From NCBI GenBank assembly GCA_902538255.1, contig CACBEJ010000001.1, positions 240,021 through 304,020 of the forward strand: a DNA stretch of 64,000 nt, in the 5' to 3' direction. The notes under the pieces were generated by a model that was not told the DNA's origin, ran no database searches, and saw nothing but the letters and a program-made list of their open reading frames with translations. The position numbers and the translations under genes are program-made. Shown here piece after piece: positions 53,665-62,966 of this stretch (positions are counted from its first letter, which is position 1; each line of letters starts with the position of its first letter). Origin of the DNA: an uncultured Pelagibacteraceae bacterium (GTDB lineage Bacteria > Pseudomonadota > Alphaproteobacteria > Pelagibacterales > Pelagibacteraceae).

Positions 53665-54275
53665 TAGTGTGACCAGATATCATCCCTAAATAATGCTAAG
53701 TCAAGCTCAACTCTAGTTTTAAGAAATTTTAAACAATTTTGATATAATTTTATTCTGCTTTCTCTTATTAAAATTTTATTTAATTCTTCGTGTATTTTAT
53801 GTAAATAAATTACATCATTTGCACAATATTTTAGTTGTGCAGGTGTAAGTTCACCTCCAAAGTCTGAATTTTGAAATTGTTTGCTTATATCTATGTTAAT
53901 AAATTCTTTAATAAGAGTTTTTAAAGAATGATTATCTGAGTATGATCTAGCAAGTTTTGAGGCTATTTTAGTATCAAGAATATTATTTGTTTCTGTTTTT
54001 AGGTAGTATTTAATATGTGCTATATCTGCACGAGCATAATGAAATATTTTAACTATTTTTTCATCACTTAGTATTTTTACTAAATTAGGAGCATTGTAGT
54101 TAAGTCTATCAAATTGAATAATATGAGCCTCAGAATTTCCAGTAGATATTTGTATTAGGCACAAAGGATCACGTCTGACATTTAGACCCATAAATTCACC
54201 ATCTACAGCTATTATATTGCCTAATTTCAAATCATTTGGTAAATCGTTTTTATATAATTGGATTTTATTACTCAT
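53664..54275 (-). CDS. rnd: Ribonuclease D-like 3'-5' exonuclease
   Basis: IIAVDGEFMGLN, IFHYARADIAHIKYYL, SDFGGELTPAQLKYCANDVIYLHKI. Confidence 0.88.
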   Translation of the reverse strand: MSNKIQLYKNDLPNDLKLGNIIAVDGEFMGLNVRRDPLCLIQISTGNSEAHIIQFDRLNYNAPNLVKILSDEKIVKIFHYARADIAHIKYYLKTETNNILDTKIASKLARSYSDNHSLKTLIKEFINIDISKQFQNSDFGGELTPAQLKYCANDVIYLHKIHEELNKILIRESRIKLYQNCLKFLKTRVELDLALFRDDIWSH

Positions 54276-54289
54276 TTTAACATATATAT

Positions 54290-55252
54290 ATGAAAGCAAA
54301 AAATTGTCTAATTTTTGGTGGAAGTGGTCAAATAGGTAGAAACTTAATAAGAAAGCTTACGAAGAACAATTATAAAGTTACAGTTGTCACTAGAAATATT
54401 CATCAAAAAAGTTATATCATTAAAACCCAAGCAAATGCAGGATATATTGATATTGTTGAGGCAAATATTTTTGATGAAAAAAAAATAAGGAACCTTTTTC
54501 AAAATACGGATATTTGTATAAATCTTGTAGGTATTTTGTTTGAGAATAAAAAGGGTAATTCATTTAAAAATATACATGTAGTTTTCCCTTCCATTTTGTC
54601 AAAACTTTCAAAGCAATATAATCTAAAACATTTTATTCATTTATCTTCTTTAGGAGTAAGCGAGGCTAAAAATTCTAGTTATGCTCAAAGCAAACTTGAT
54701 GGAGAAGCTGAAATCCTAAAAAATTTTCCTTTAGCTACTATCTTGAGACCATCTGTAGTCTACTCATCAGATGATAACTTCACTACAAATTTTATGACTT
54801 TGCTCAATCGTTTACCAATATTTCCACTTTATTATAATGGTAATACAAAGTTTGTACCAATTCATTGCTCAGATCTAACAGATATAATATATCATGTCAT
54901 TTCAAAAAATATTTATTCGAATATAATTGAGTGTGTAGGACCTGAGACAATAAATTTTAAAGATATAATTAATAGACTATTAAATTTAATTGGTAAAAAA
55001 AGAATATTAATTCCTTTCCCTTTGACCTTAGCAAAAATCACTGCAAGATTATTTGAATTTATGCCAAAACCACTTTTAACTAGAGATCAATTAATTCTTC
55101 TAAAATATGACAATATTCCATCTGGAAAATATAAAACTAATTCAGATGTAGGAGTTCCAAGTAAAAGGTACTTTGATATTGAAGTTGAAAAATATTGTTA
55201 TATGTGGAGAGAAGGTGGCCAATTTTCTACAGATAGATATAAATCAGACTGA
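54290..55252 (+). CDS. NDUFA9-like NAD(P)-binding complex I-associated protein
   Basis: CLIFGGSGQIGRNLIRKLTKNNYKVTVVTRN; FIHLSSLGVSEAKNSSYAQSKLDGEAEIL; RPSVVYSSDDNFTTNFMTL. Confidence 0.82.
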   Translation: MKAKNCLIFGGSGQIGRNLIRKLTKNNYKVTVVTRNIHQKSYIIKTQANAGYIDIVEANIFDEKKIRNLFQNTDICINLVGILFENKKGNSFKNIHVVFPSILSKLSKQYNLKHFIHLSSLGVSEAKNSSYAQSKLDGEAEILKNFPLATILRPSVVYSSDDNFTTNFMTLLNRLPIFPLYYNGNTKFVPIHCSDLTDIIYHVISKNIYSNIIECVGPETINFKDIINRLLNLIGKKRILIPFPLTLAKITARLFEFMPKPLLTRDQLILLKYDNIPSGKYKTNSDVGVPSKRYFDIEVEKYCYMWREGGQFSTDRYKSD

Positions 55253-55271
55253 TATTTCCCTTTTTAAAATA

Positions 55272-55769
55272 CTATGCTGATTTAATTTTCTTTTCTATAA
55301 ACTCTGGAACATCATTTTTTTCTATCCCTTCCTCTTTTTTACCTTTGGGTTGATAAGCATAAAGCAAGTGTAATTTACAGTAAGAAAAATCTTTAAGTGA
55401 TGACCTTCCACAAAAATAAAACGTATCTTCATTTGGATGACCTATCGGCCATTTACATGAATTTTCATCTAGCTCTTCTAACTGTTTAGGATTTTCAGGT
55501 TCAAAATCTTTTTCAATAATTAATGATTTAAATTTGCTTTTGCGTCTTTTTCGAAATTTGATGTTTTTTTCCTCTGATGAATTTTTAAAATTTTGATTTG
55601 AAATTGCAGACCTAGTTTTGATTTTTGCTGACAAATTAAGTCTGTGAGCTTTTCCAATTACAGCATTTCTACTTATACCACCTATAATTTCAGCAATTTG
55701 GCTTGCTGTGTATTCTTTGTTACCCCAAAGCTCTTTTAATTTTGCAATTTTTTCTTCTGTCCAGCTCAT
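55272..55769 (-). CDS. gcrA: GcrA family cell cycle regulator
   Basis: MSWTEEKIAKLKELWGNKEYTASQIAEIIGGISRNAVIGKAHRLNLS; C-terminal CKWPIGHPNEDTFYFCGR. Confidence 0.95.
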   Translation of the reverse strand: MSWTEEKIAKLKELWGNKEYTASQIAEIIGGISRNAVIGKAHRLNLSAKIKTRSAISNQNFKNSSEEKNIKFRKRRKSKFKSLIIEKDFEPENPKQLEELDENSCKWPIGHPNEDTFYFCGRSSLKDFSYCKLHLLYAYQPKGKKEEGIEKNDVPEFIEKKIKSA

Positions 55770-55920
55770 ATGTCTACATGTTGTATCTTTTTTATATAAG
55801 ATAACAATATACTGATATTAAATTAAATTAAACAATCAAAAAATAAGAGTTATCAACATTAATACACAATTAACAAAATATATATGTTTTCAATCCTTAC
55901 TTGTATAAATAATTAAACTT

Positions 55921-55935
55921 AAAAAAAAAAAAAAA
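55921..55935. repeat. A15 homopolymer immediately upstream of argD
   Basis: Direct read: 15 consecutive A, ending 3 nt before the ATG. Confidence 0.95.
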
Positions 55936-55938
55936 TTT

Positions 55939-57105
55939 ATGAGTTCTTTAGCAAAAAACTATAATAGAAAAAAAATTTCATTTAAATTTGGAAAAGGAAG
56001 TTATTTATATTCTGCTCAAAATAAAAAATATTTAGATTTTGTACAAGGAATAGCTGTTAACTCTTTAGGACATGCACATCCTAAATTAATAAAAACTTTA
56101 AATGATCAGTCAAAAAAATTATGGCATGTATCTAATGCATTTCAAATTCCAGAGGGAGAAAAATTAGCTAAAAAGTTATGTAAAAAAACTTTTGCTGATT
56201 ATGTAATGTTTCAAAATAGTGGAGCTGAAGCCACGGAAGCAGCAATTAAAGTTGCTAGAAGATATTTTTACTCAATAGGTAAACCTAAAAAAAATAGAAT
56301 TCTATGCATCAAAAACTCCTTCCATGGAAGAACTTTAGCGGCAATTTTTGCTAGTGGATCAAAGAAAATGACTGAGGGATTTGGTCCAAAAGTGACAGGT
56401 TTTGATCATTTTAATTTTGGAGATCATAATTCTCTAAAAAAGAAAATTAATAAGAATACAGCTGCAATTATGGTTGAAACCATTATGGGTGAAGGTGGCA
56501 TTAAAGTTATCCCTGATTGGTGCTTAAAAGAATTGAGATCATTATGTAATAAGAAAAAAATATTATTAATACTTGATGAGGTTCAGTGCGGAATAGGAAG
56601 ATCTGGTGATTTCTTTGCTTTTGAAAAATCAAAAGTAAAACCTGATATTGTGCCAATTGCAAAAGGAATAGGTGGAGGATTTCCTCTTGGAGCAGTTTTA
56701 ATGAATAAAAAAGTTGCATCGTGCATGACACCAGGCACACATGGATCAACATTTGGAGGAAACCCATTAGCTATGTCTGTTGGAAATACTGTCATGGATA
56801 TCATATCAAATAAGAAATTTTTAAATAATATAAAAAGTTTATCAAAATATTTTTTAATCAAACTAAATAAGATCCAAGATAAACACCCAAATGTAATTAA
56901 GAAAATAAGGGGAAAAGGTTTCTTAATTGGGATACAGTTATATAAAGATCAAACAGAATTTATTAAAAAATTGATGGATAATCAGTTATTGACTATACGA
57001 GCAGCAGAAAATGTAGTTCGTATTTTACCGCCATTAAATGTTAAAAAAAATGAAATAGATTTAGCAATAAAAATTATTGAAAAGGTCTGCTCACAGATAA
57101 AATAA
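55939..57105 (+). CDS. argD: Acetylornithine aminotransferase
   Basis: MFQNSGAEATEAAIKVARRYFY, FHGRTLAAIFASGS, ILDEVQCGIGRSGDFFAFE. Confidence 0.95.
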   Translation: MSSLAKNYNRKKISFKFGKGSYLYSAQNKKYLDFVQGIAVNSLGHAHPKLIKTLNDQSKKLWHVSNAFQIPEGEKLAKKLCKKTFADYVMFQNSGAEATEAAIKVARRYFYSIGKPKKNRILCIKNSFHGRTLAAIFASGSKKMTEGFGPKVTGFDHFNFGDHNSLKKKINKNTAAIMVETIMGEGGIKVIPDWCLKELRSLCNKKKILLILDEVQCGIGRSGDFFAFEKSKVKPDIVPIAKGIGGGFPLGAVLMNKKVASCMTPGTHGSTFGGNPLAMSVGNTVMDIISNKKFLNNIKSLSKYFLIKLNKIQDKHPNVIKKIRGKGFLIGIQLYKDQTEFIKKLMDNQLLTIRAAENVVRILPPLNVKKNEIDLAIKIIEKVCSQIK

Positions 57106-57106
57106 T

Positions 57107-58036
57107 ATGAAACATTTCATTAATTTAAAAGATATACCTGCAAAAGATTTAAGAAAAATCATTATTGATGCTAAAAGAAGAAAAAGTTTAAGAAGAAAAC
57201 TAAGTACATTAGAGACTGATAATGATGAGCCCTTAAAAGGAAAATTATTAATTCAAATATTTGAAAAATCTAGTTTGCGAACAAGATTAAGCTTTTATTT
57301 AGCTATCAAACAATTAGGTGGTGGTACTTTGACTTTAAGATCTGATGAGCTTCATTTGGGCCAAGGTGGGGAGAGCATTGCTGATACAGCTAAAATTCTC
57401 TCTACTTATGGTGATGGATTTATGCTTAGAACTGATAGTAATAAAAAGGTCGAAAATTTTAAAAAATACTTATCAATACCCATTATCAATGGTTTAAGTC
57501 CTTCTTCTCACCCAACACAGGTTTTATCAGATATTTTTACAGTTGAGGAAATAATGAATAAACCTATTTCAAAATTAAATATTTGTTGGATAGGAGATTC
57601 AAATAATGTTTTGGATAGTTTAATAGCTGCATCAGTTAAATTTTCTTTTAAATTAAGTATTGGTTGTCCAAAAAAGTTTGAGCCAGGGAACGAAGTTAGA
57701 AATTGGGTCAAAAAAAATAATAAAAAAATTTATATTTATAATAATGCTAAAAAAGCAGTGATTGGTGCAGATGTGATTTTTTCTGATAAAGTTATTTCAT
57801 TAAATGATAAAGTTAATAAGAAGAAAAAAATTCAAGAGTTTAAAAATTTTAAAATAGACAATAAATTAATGAGTTATGCAAAAAAAAATTGTATTTTTTT
57901 ACATTGTTTGCCTAGAGGTAATGAAGTGAGTGATGATGTTTTCTTAGGTAAAAAATCTCATGTTTGGCAGCAAGCACTCAATAGAGTTCACGTACAAAAA
58001 AGTATTTTATTATATTGTTTTGGAAAATTAAGGTAG
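57107..58036 (+). CDS. argF: Ornithine carbamoyltransferase
   Basis: FEKSSLRTRLSFYLAIKQLGG, HPTQVLSDIFTVEE, FLHCLPRGNEVSDDVF. Confidence 0.95.
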   Translation: MKHFINLKDIPAKDLRKIIIDAKRRKSLRRKLSTLETDNDEPLKGKLLIQIFEKSSLRTRLSFYLAIKQLGGGTLTLRSDELHLGQGGESIADTAKILSTYGDGFMLRTDSNKKVENFKKYLSIPIINGLSPSSHPTQVLSDIFTVEEIMNKPISKLNICWIGDSNNVLDSLIAASVKFSFKLSIGCPKKFEPGNEVRNWVKKNNKKIYIYNNAKKAVIGADVIFSDKVISLNDKVNKKKKIQEFKNFKIDNKLMSYAKKNCIFLHCLPRGNEVSDDVFLGKKSHVWQQALNRVHVQKSILLYCFGKLR

Positions 58037-58567
58037 TGGTAAAGGGCTATCTGAATTTTCATTTAGATATTTTATTACAGAGGCTCTATCTTTTTCTTTT
58101 CTAAGACCTGCATAAGCCATCTTTGTTCCCTTAATCCATTTTGTAGGTTTAATTAAAAATCCATTTAGTTCTTCAAAAGTCCATTCTTTATCATACGCTG
58201 CTAAAGCCTTAGAATACTTGTAATCCTCAACCGCTCCAACTTTTCTTCCCACAACATTATATAGTGCTGGACCTATAGCATTCTTCCCCCCCTTAACTAT
58301 TGAGTGACAAGCTGCACATTTTTTAAAAACTTTTTCACCATGTGCAATATCTCCCATTGCCATTAAGGCTGATATGTCAAATTCTTCTGATGACGTACTT
58401 GAACTAGTTGTTGATACGGTGGTTGCAGTTTCTACCTCAACTGAATAACCAGGTGTTTTAGGTTTCTCTACGTGAAATATAACATCAGATAATTTTCCAA
58501 TACCGATAACAAGCAGGGCAACCATTAAAACAGCAGCAACTATTTTGTTTATTTCAAAAGAATCCAT
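58028..58567 (-). CDS. Membrane-anchored cytochrome c (CycM-like)
   Basis: N-terminal TM; CAACH heme motif; GPALYNVVGRKVGAVEDYKYSKAL; MAYAGLRKEKDRASVIKYL. Confidence 0.92.
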   Translation of the reverse strand: MDSFEINKIVAAVLMVALLVIGIGKLSDVIFHVEKPKTPGYSVEVETATTVSTTSSSTSSEEFDISALMAMGDIAHGEKVFKKCAACHSIVKGGKNAIGPALYNVVGRKVGAVEDYKYSKALAAYDKEWTFEELNGFLIKPTKWIKGTKMAYAGLRKEKDRASVIKYLNENSDSPLPLP

Positions 58568-58636
58568 TTTTTCTAAATTTTGTAGTGAACGTATAACATG
58601 ATAAATTAAAAAAAAGCTAAAATTTAATGTATATAT

Positions 58637-58666
58637 TTGCCTCTATAGTTATTTAATGAGTATAAT
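58637..58666 (+). promoter_or_regulatory. Candidate sigma70-type promoter for kdsB
   Basis: TTGCCT-N18-TATAAT, ending 14 nt upstream of the kdsB ATG. Confidence 0.5.
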
Positions 58667-58680
58667 AATTTGAAAATATA

Positions 58681-59412
58681 ATGAAAACTTTAGTAATTAT
58701 ACCTTCTAGAATGTCTGCAACAAGGCTTCCAGGTAAACCGTTATTAAAAATAAATGGATTATCAATTATATCACATGTGTCTAAAGTGGCAGAAGAAGCT
58801 AATATTGGAGATGTGATTGTAGCTGCAGAGGATCAAGAAATTATTGATGATGTTAAAAGTAATGGTTTCAATGCTATTTTGACAAGCAATAAACATAAGT
58901 CAGGAACGGATAGAATTCACGAAGCACTTAAAAAATTAAATGTTAGAGATGTTGATTTCATTATGAATTTACAAGGTGATGAACCAGCAATCTACATTGA
59001 CGATATAAAAAGTTTGAATGACAAAATGGTAAAAAATAATTCTGATTTAGGAACTCTTGCTGCAAAAATAAAAGATAATAAAAACCTTAAGAATGAAAAT
59101 ATTGTTAAGGTTGTCACTGAAAACAGCCTAGAAAGTAATCATTTTCCAAAAGCAGTATCATTTTCAAGAAATTCTGATCAGGTAGAGAATATTTATCACC
59201 ATATTGGAATTTATTGTTATTCAAGAGATTGTCTTGAAAAATTTGTTAACTTAGATCAATCCAAAAATGAGATAAAAAATAGACTAGAGCAGTTAAGGGC
59301 ATTAGATAATAATATTGATATCAATGTTTCACTTGCTATGTCATCTCCAATTGGAATAGATACTGAAGAAGATTATCTAGCCTTAAAAAAAATAATGGAA
59401 TATAAGAATTGA
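58681..59412 (+). CDS. kdsB: CMP-KDO synthetase
   Basis: VIIPSRMSATRLPGKPLLKI, MNLQGDEPAI, GIYCYSRDCLEKF. Confidence 0.95.
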   Translation: MKTLVIIPSRMSATRLPGKPLLKINGLSIISHVSKVAEEANIGDVIVAAEDQEIIDDVKSNGFNAILTSNKHKSGTDRIHEALKKLNVRDVDFIMNLQGDEPAIYIDDIKSLNDKMVKNNSDLGTLAAKIKDNKNLKNENIVKVVTENSLESNHFPKAVSFSRNSDQVENIYHHIGIYCYSRDCLEKFVNLDQSKNEIKNRLEQLRALDNNIDINVSLAMSSPIGIDTEEDYLALKKIMEYKN

Positions 59413-60245
59413 TGACTAAAATTTATTTTCAAGGAACATTTGGTGCATATTCTCATTTAGCAGCTATTTCAATTGATCCTAAAGCTGAGATTTTGCCATG
59501 TAAAACCTTTGATGAGTGTTTTAACAAAGCTTCAGAGGAACCTGAAAGTAGAATAATAATACCAGAGTCTAATAGAATTACAGGCAATATTGGTATTGAA
59601 TACTTAATTTTTAAACATAGACTTAATATTTATAAAGAGCATTTTCAAAAAATTGAACATAATTTATTAGGACAACCTGGCGCCAAACTAAAGGATATTA
59701 AAGAAGTATATTCACACGCGCAAGGATTGTCTCAGTGTTCAAAATTTATAAAAGATAATAATTTAGCAGAGCATATAAGAGCAGATACTGCTGGATCTGC
59801 TGAAATGATTTCAAAAAAAAAAGATATAAAACAATCTGCCATAGCATCTTCATTAAGTGCCGAAATTTATGGCTTAGAAGTAGTTAAAAAAAATATAGAA
59901 AATGAAACAGGCAATCTAACCAGGTTCTTAGTTATGGGCAAAAATATTTTACAACCAGAATTTAAAAAGAAAACTTATATAACCTCCTTTTTGTTTAAAT
60001 TGAAAAGTAAACCAGCAGCGCTTTATCAATCGCTTGGAGGTTTTGCTATTAATGGTGTAAATTTAACTAAGCTACAAAGTTATCCAGAAAAAAATAGTTT
60101 CGACTCTTATTTTTTCTTATGTGATTTAGATGGACATATTGAAGATCCAAAAGTTCAAAAATCTCTTGAAGAGCTAGGCCTACATTGTGAGGATTTTCAC
60201 GTTCTAGGTGTTTTTGAGGCAGATACTTTGAGACAAAAAAAATAA
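59412..60245 (+). CDS. pheA: Prephenate dehydratase
   Basis: YFQGTFGAYSHLAAI; C-terminal ACT domain FKLKSKPAALYQSLGGFAINGVNLTKLQSYPEK. Confidence 0.92.
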   Translation: MTKIYFQGTFGAYSHLAAISIDPKAEILPCKTFDECFNKASEEPESRIIIPESNRITGNIGIEYLIFKHRLNIYKEHFQKIEHNLLGQPGAKLKDIKEVYSHAQGLSQCSKFIKDNNLAEHIRADTAGSAEMISKKKDIKQSAIASSLSAEIYGLEVVKKNIENETGNLTRFLVMGKNILQPEFKKKTYITSFLFKLKSKPAALYQSLGGFAINGVNLTKLQSYPEKNSFDSYFFLCDLDGHIEDPKVQKSLEELGLHCEDFHVLGVFEADTLRQKK

Positions 60246-60255
60246 AAATCTTTTC

Positions 60256-60285
60256 TTGTAGATTAGAAATTTTAACTGCTATAAT
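60256..60285 (+). promoter_or_regulatory. Promoter of SRP RNA gene
   Basis: TTGTAG-N18-TATAAT; predicted start matches 5' end of the SRP RNA stem. Confidence 0.7.
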
Positions 60286-60291
60286 GGTTCT

Positions 60292-60375
60292 GGAGGCTAG
60301 AGGTGGATGCTGCTTGAACCCGACCAGATCTTAACGGAAGCAGTCGTAGAGACAGTTATTCAGGTTCTAGTCTCC
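60292..60375 (+). ncRNA. ffs: Signal recognition particle RNA (small bacterial 4.5S type)
   Basis: Conserved core CCAGATCTTAACGGAAGCAG; closing stem GGAGGCTAGA/TCTAGTCTCC; located upstream of dnaX. Confidence 0.9.
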
Positions 60376-60385
60376 TTATAGATAT

Positions 60386-62041
60386 ATGAATAATAACTCG
60401 AAAGTATTAGCATTAAAGTATAGACCACAAACTTTTGATGATCTTATTGGCCAAGAGGTTGTTGTGGAAACTATTAATAATTCTATCAAAGCTGACAAAA
60501 TACCTAATGCATATTTGTTCACTGGAATAAGGGGAATAGGAAAAACCACAACAGCACGAATTGTTGCAAAAGCACTTAATTGTTTAAATGGTATCGATAA
60601 TTTATGTAAAGAAAACTTTTGTGAAAGCTGTAAATCTATAAGTGAGTCTAGTCATATAGATGTGCTTGAAATGGATGCGGCAAGCAAAACAGGCGTTGAT
60701 GACGTAAGAGATTTAATCGAATTTTCAAGATACAGGCCTACCTCGGCCAAATATAAAATATTCATTATTGATGAAGTTCATATGTTAAGCAAACAAGCAT
60801 TTAATGCTTTATTAAAAACTTTAGAGGAACCACCAGAATATCTAAAATTTATTTTTGCAACCACAGAAATTAAAAAAATTCCAATTACAGTTGTATCTAG
60901 ATGTCAAAGATTTGATCTATCTAGAATTAAATCCTCAGAATTATTGGATTTTATTAAAAAAATTAAGGATAAAGAAAATGGTAAAATAAGCGACAATGCT
61001 TTAAAGCTTATTGTAAAAATTTCTGAGGGTTCTGTAAGAGATTCTTTATCATTACTGGATAGAGCATTATTAAGTTTGGATGAGGGAAAAGAATTAGACT
61101 TAAATTCAGCTCAGAAAATTTTTGGGTATTTTGATAAATCTCAATTAATTGATTTGTTTGAGCTAATTTTAAAAGGTGAAGAAACAAAAGTAATAAATAT
61201 TTATAGAAATATTTATGACCAAGGTGTTGAACCAAAAGTTTTTATTAATGACTTCTTAGAGTTACTTTACTACTTTAAAAATATTAATTCCTTAACATTA
61301 GAAAGTACAAATTTTTCACTAAATGATGAAGAATTCTCAAAAATTAAAAATTTATCAAATCAAATTGATTCAGAGGTGTTAATATTATTTTGGCAATTTG
61401 CCATTTCTTCTCTTGAAGAAATTGATATTGTTTCTAATCAACACCTTTCAATTGAAATGTTCTTAATAAGACTAATGCATCTAAGTTCTGTAAAATCTAA
61501 AAATAAAGTTGAAAAAGTTGAGATTGATTTGAAGAGTGAAAATTTGGTCTACAATAAACAAACTGATTTAACTTCTAAAGTAGTCAATCAAATTAAAAAT
61601 GTTGCACAAGAGGAAAAAACCAAACCAGAAGTACAAACAGAAATTAAAGTAGAAAAAAAAATTAATATAAATGCATTTGAGGATCTTATTGAAATCTGTT
61701 CAAAAAAAAAGGAGATCAAACTAAAATACGAATTGGAAAAAAATGTTAATCTTGTAAAATTCGAAAAAAATATAATTGAAATATCTTTTAATGAAAGTTT
61801 AGACAAAGATTTTGTAAAAGATTTATCTTCAAAGCTTTTTGATTGGACTGGTGAAAGATGGATTATTACATTTAGCAAACTAAAAGGGGAAATGTCGTTC
61901 AAAGAGAAAGAAAAAAATTTAAAAAAACAATTGATAGATGAAATGAAAAATTCAAAAATATTTAAAAGTGTGATGGATAGATTTCCTGATGCAGAATTAA
62001 TAGATGTAAATTCAAAAAAAGATGGAGTTGATAATGACTGA
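60386..62041 (+). CDS. dnaX: DNA polymerase III subunits gamma/tau
   Basis: LALKYRPQTFDDLIGQEVVVETI, GIRGIGKTTTARIVAKALNC, FIIDEVHMLSKQAFNALLKTLEEPP. Confidence 0.97.
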   Translation: MNNNSKVLALKYRPQTFDDLIGQEVVVETINNSIKADKIPNAYLFTGIRGIGKTTTARIVAKALNCLNGIDNLCKENFCESCKSISESSHIDVLEMDAASKTGVDDVRDLIEFSRYRPTSAKYKIFIIDEVHMLSKQAFNALLKTLEEPPEYLKFIFATTEIKKIPITVVSRCQRFDLSRIKSSELLDFIKKIKDKENGKISDNALKLIVKISEGSVRDSLSLLDRALLSLDEGKELDLNSAQKIFGYFDKSQLIDLFELILKGEETKVINIYRNIYDQGVEPKVFINDFLELLYYFKNINSLTLESTNFSLNDEEFSKIKNLSNQIDSEVLILFWQFAISSLEEIDIVSNQHLSIEMFLIRLMHLSSVKSKNKVEKVEIDLKSENLVYNKQTDLTSKVVNQIKNVAQEEKTKPEVQTEIKVEKKININAFEDLIEICSKKKEIKLKYELEKNVNLVKFEKNIIEISFNESLDKDFVKDLSSKLFDWTGERWIITFSKLKGEMSFKEKEKNLKKQLIDEMKNSKIFKSVMDRFPDAELIDVNSKKDGVDND

Positions 62042-62351
62042 TTTTAGTAAAATTTTAGATAAAGCAAAAGAACTTGAGGCAAAAATGAAAGAAAGCCAAC
62101 AAAAAATTAAGGAGATTAGAGTTGAAGGAATTTCGGGTTCAAATTCTGTAAAGATAACTTTAGATGGAGAGGGAGAGATGCAAACAATAAAGTTATCTGA
62201 TGAAATTATGAAAGAAGACAAAACCATAATTGAAGATTTAATTGTTGCAGCGCATAATAGTGCCAAATCTCAACTGAAATCAAAAACAACCGAGGAAATT
62301 TCAAAAGCAACAGGTGGTTTTGGAATTCCTGGTTTTAAATGGCCTTTATAG
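62034..62351 (+). CDS. YbaB/EbfC nucleoid-associated protein
   Basis: DFSKILDKAKELEAKMKESQQKIKEIRVEG...; dnaX-ybaB-recR order. Confidence 0.9.
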   Translation: MTDFSKILDKAKELEAKMKESQQKIKEIRVEGISGSNSVKITLDGEGEMQTIKLSDEIMKEDKTIIEDLIVAAHNSAKSQLKSKTTEEISKATGGFGIPGFKWPL

Positions 62352-62354
62352 TAA

Positions 62355-62966
62355 ATGCAAAACATCAGTGAGATAGAAGAATTAATCAAATTAATTTCAA
62401 AACTTCCTGGTTTAGGTCCCAAATCAGCAAAAAGAATTGTTTTAAAATTAATAAATAATCGTGACGAACTTGTAAAACCTATGGCAAATACATTGGCACA
62501 AATTTATAAAAATGTAGTTAGATGCAATTCATGTGGTGCATTAAAATCAAATTCAAATGGATGTCTAAATTGTGAGAATACAAAAGAAAAATATAATAAA
62601 ATTTGTGTAGTAGAGGATATTGCGGACCAATGGTCCATTGAAAACTCAAATATCTTTCAGGGCTATTTTCATATTTTGGGTGGAACAATTTCTTCAGTTG
62701 GCCAAAGAAAAGAAGATTTATTAATTAACTCATTAGTAGAAAGAGTTAATAGAGATAAAATCGAGGAGGTAATTCTAGCAACTAGTGCAACTGTAGAAGG
62801 TCAAACAACTGCATACTACATTCAAGATAGTCTAAAAAATTCAAATATTAAAATTACTAAATTAGCACAAGGTTTGCCAGTTGGAGGAGAGATTGAAAGT
62901 CTAGATGATGGGACTTTATTTTCTGCTTTTAAAAATCGATCTAATTTGGTTTCGGACTCAGATTAG
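62355..62966 (+). CDS. recR: Recombination mediator RecR
   Basis: [17 protein letters not shown], zinc finger [17 protein letters not shown], Toprim region. Confidence 0.96.
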   Translation: MQNISEIEELIKLISKLPGLGPKSAKRIVLKLINNRDELVKPMANTLAQIYKNVVRCNSCGALKSNSNGCLNCENTKEKYNKICVVEDIADQWSIENSNIFQGYFHILGGTISSVGQRKEDLLINSLVERVNRDKIEEVILATSATVEGQTTAYYIQDSLKNSNIKITKLAQGLPVGGEIESLDDGTLFSAFKNRSNLVSDSD

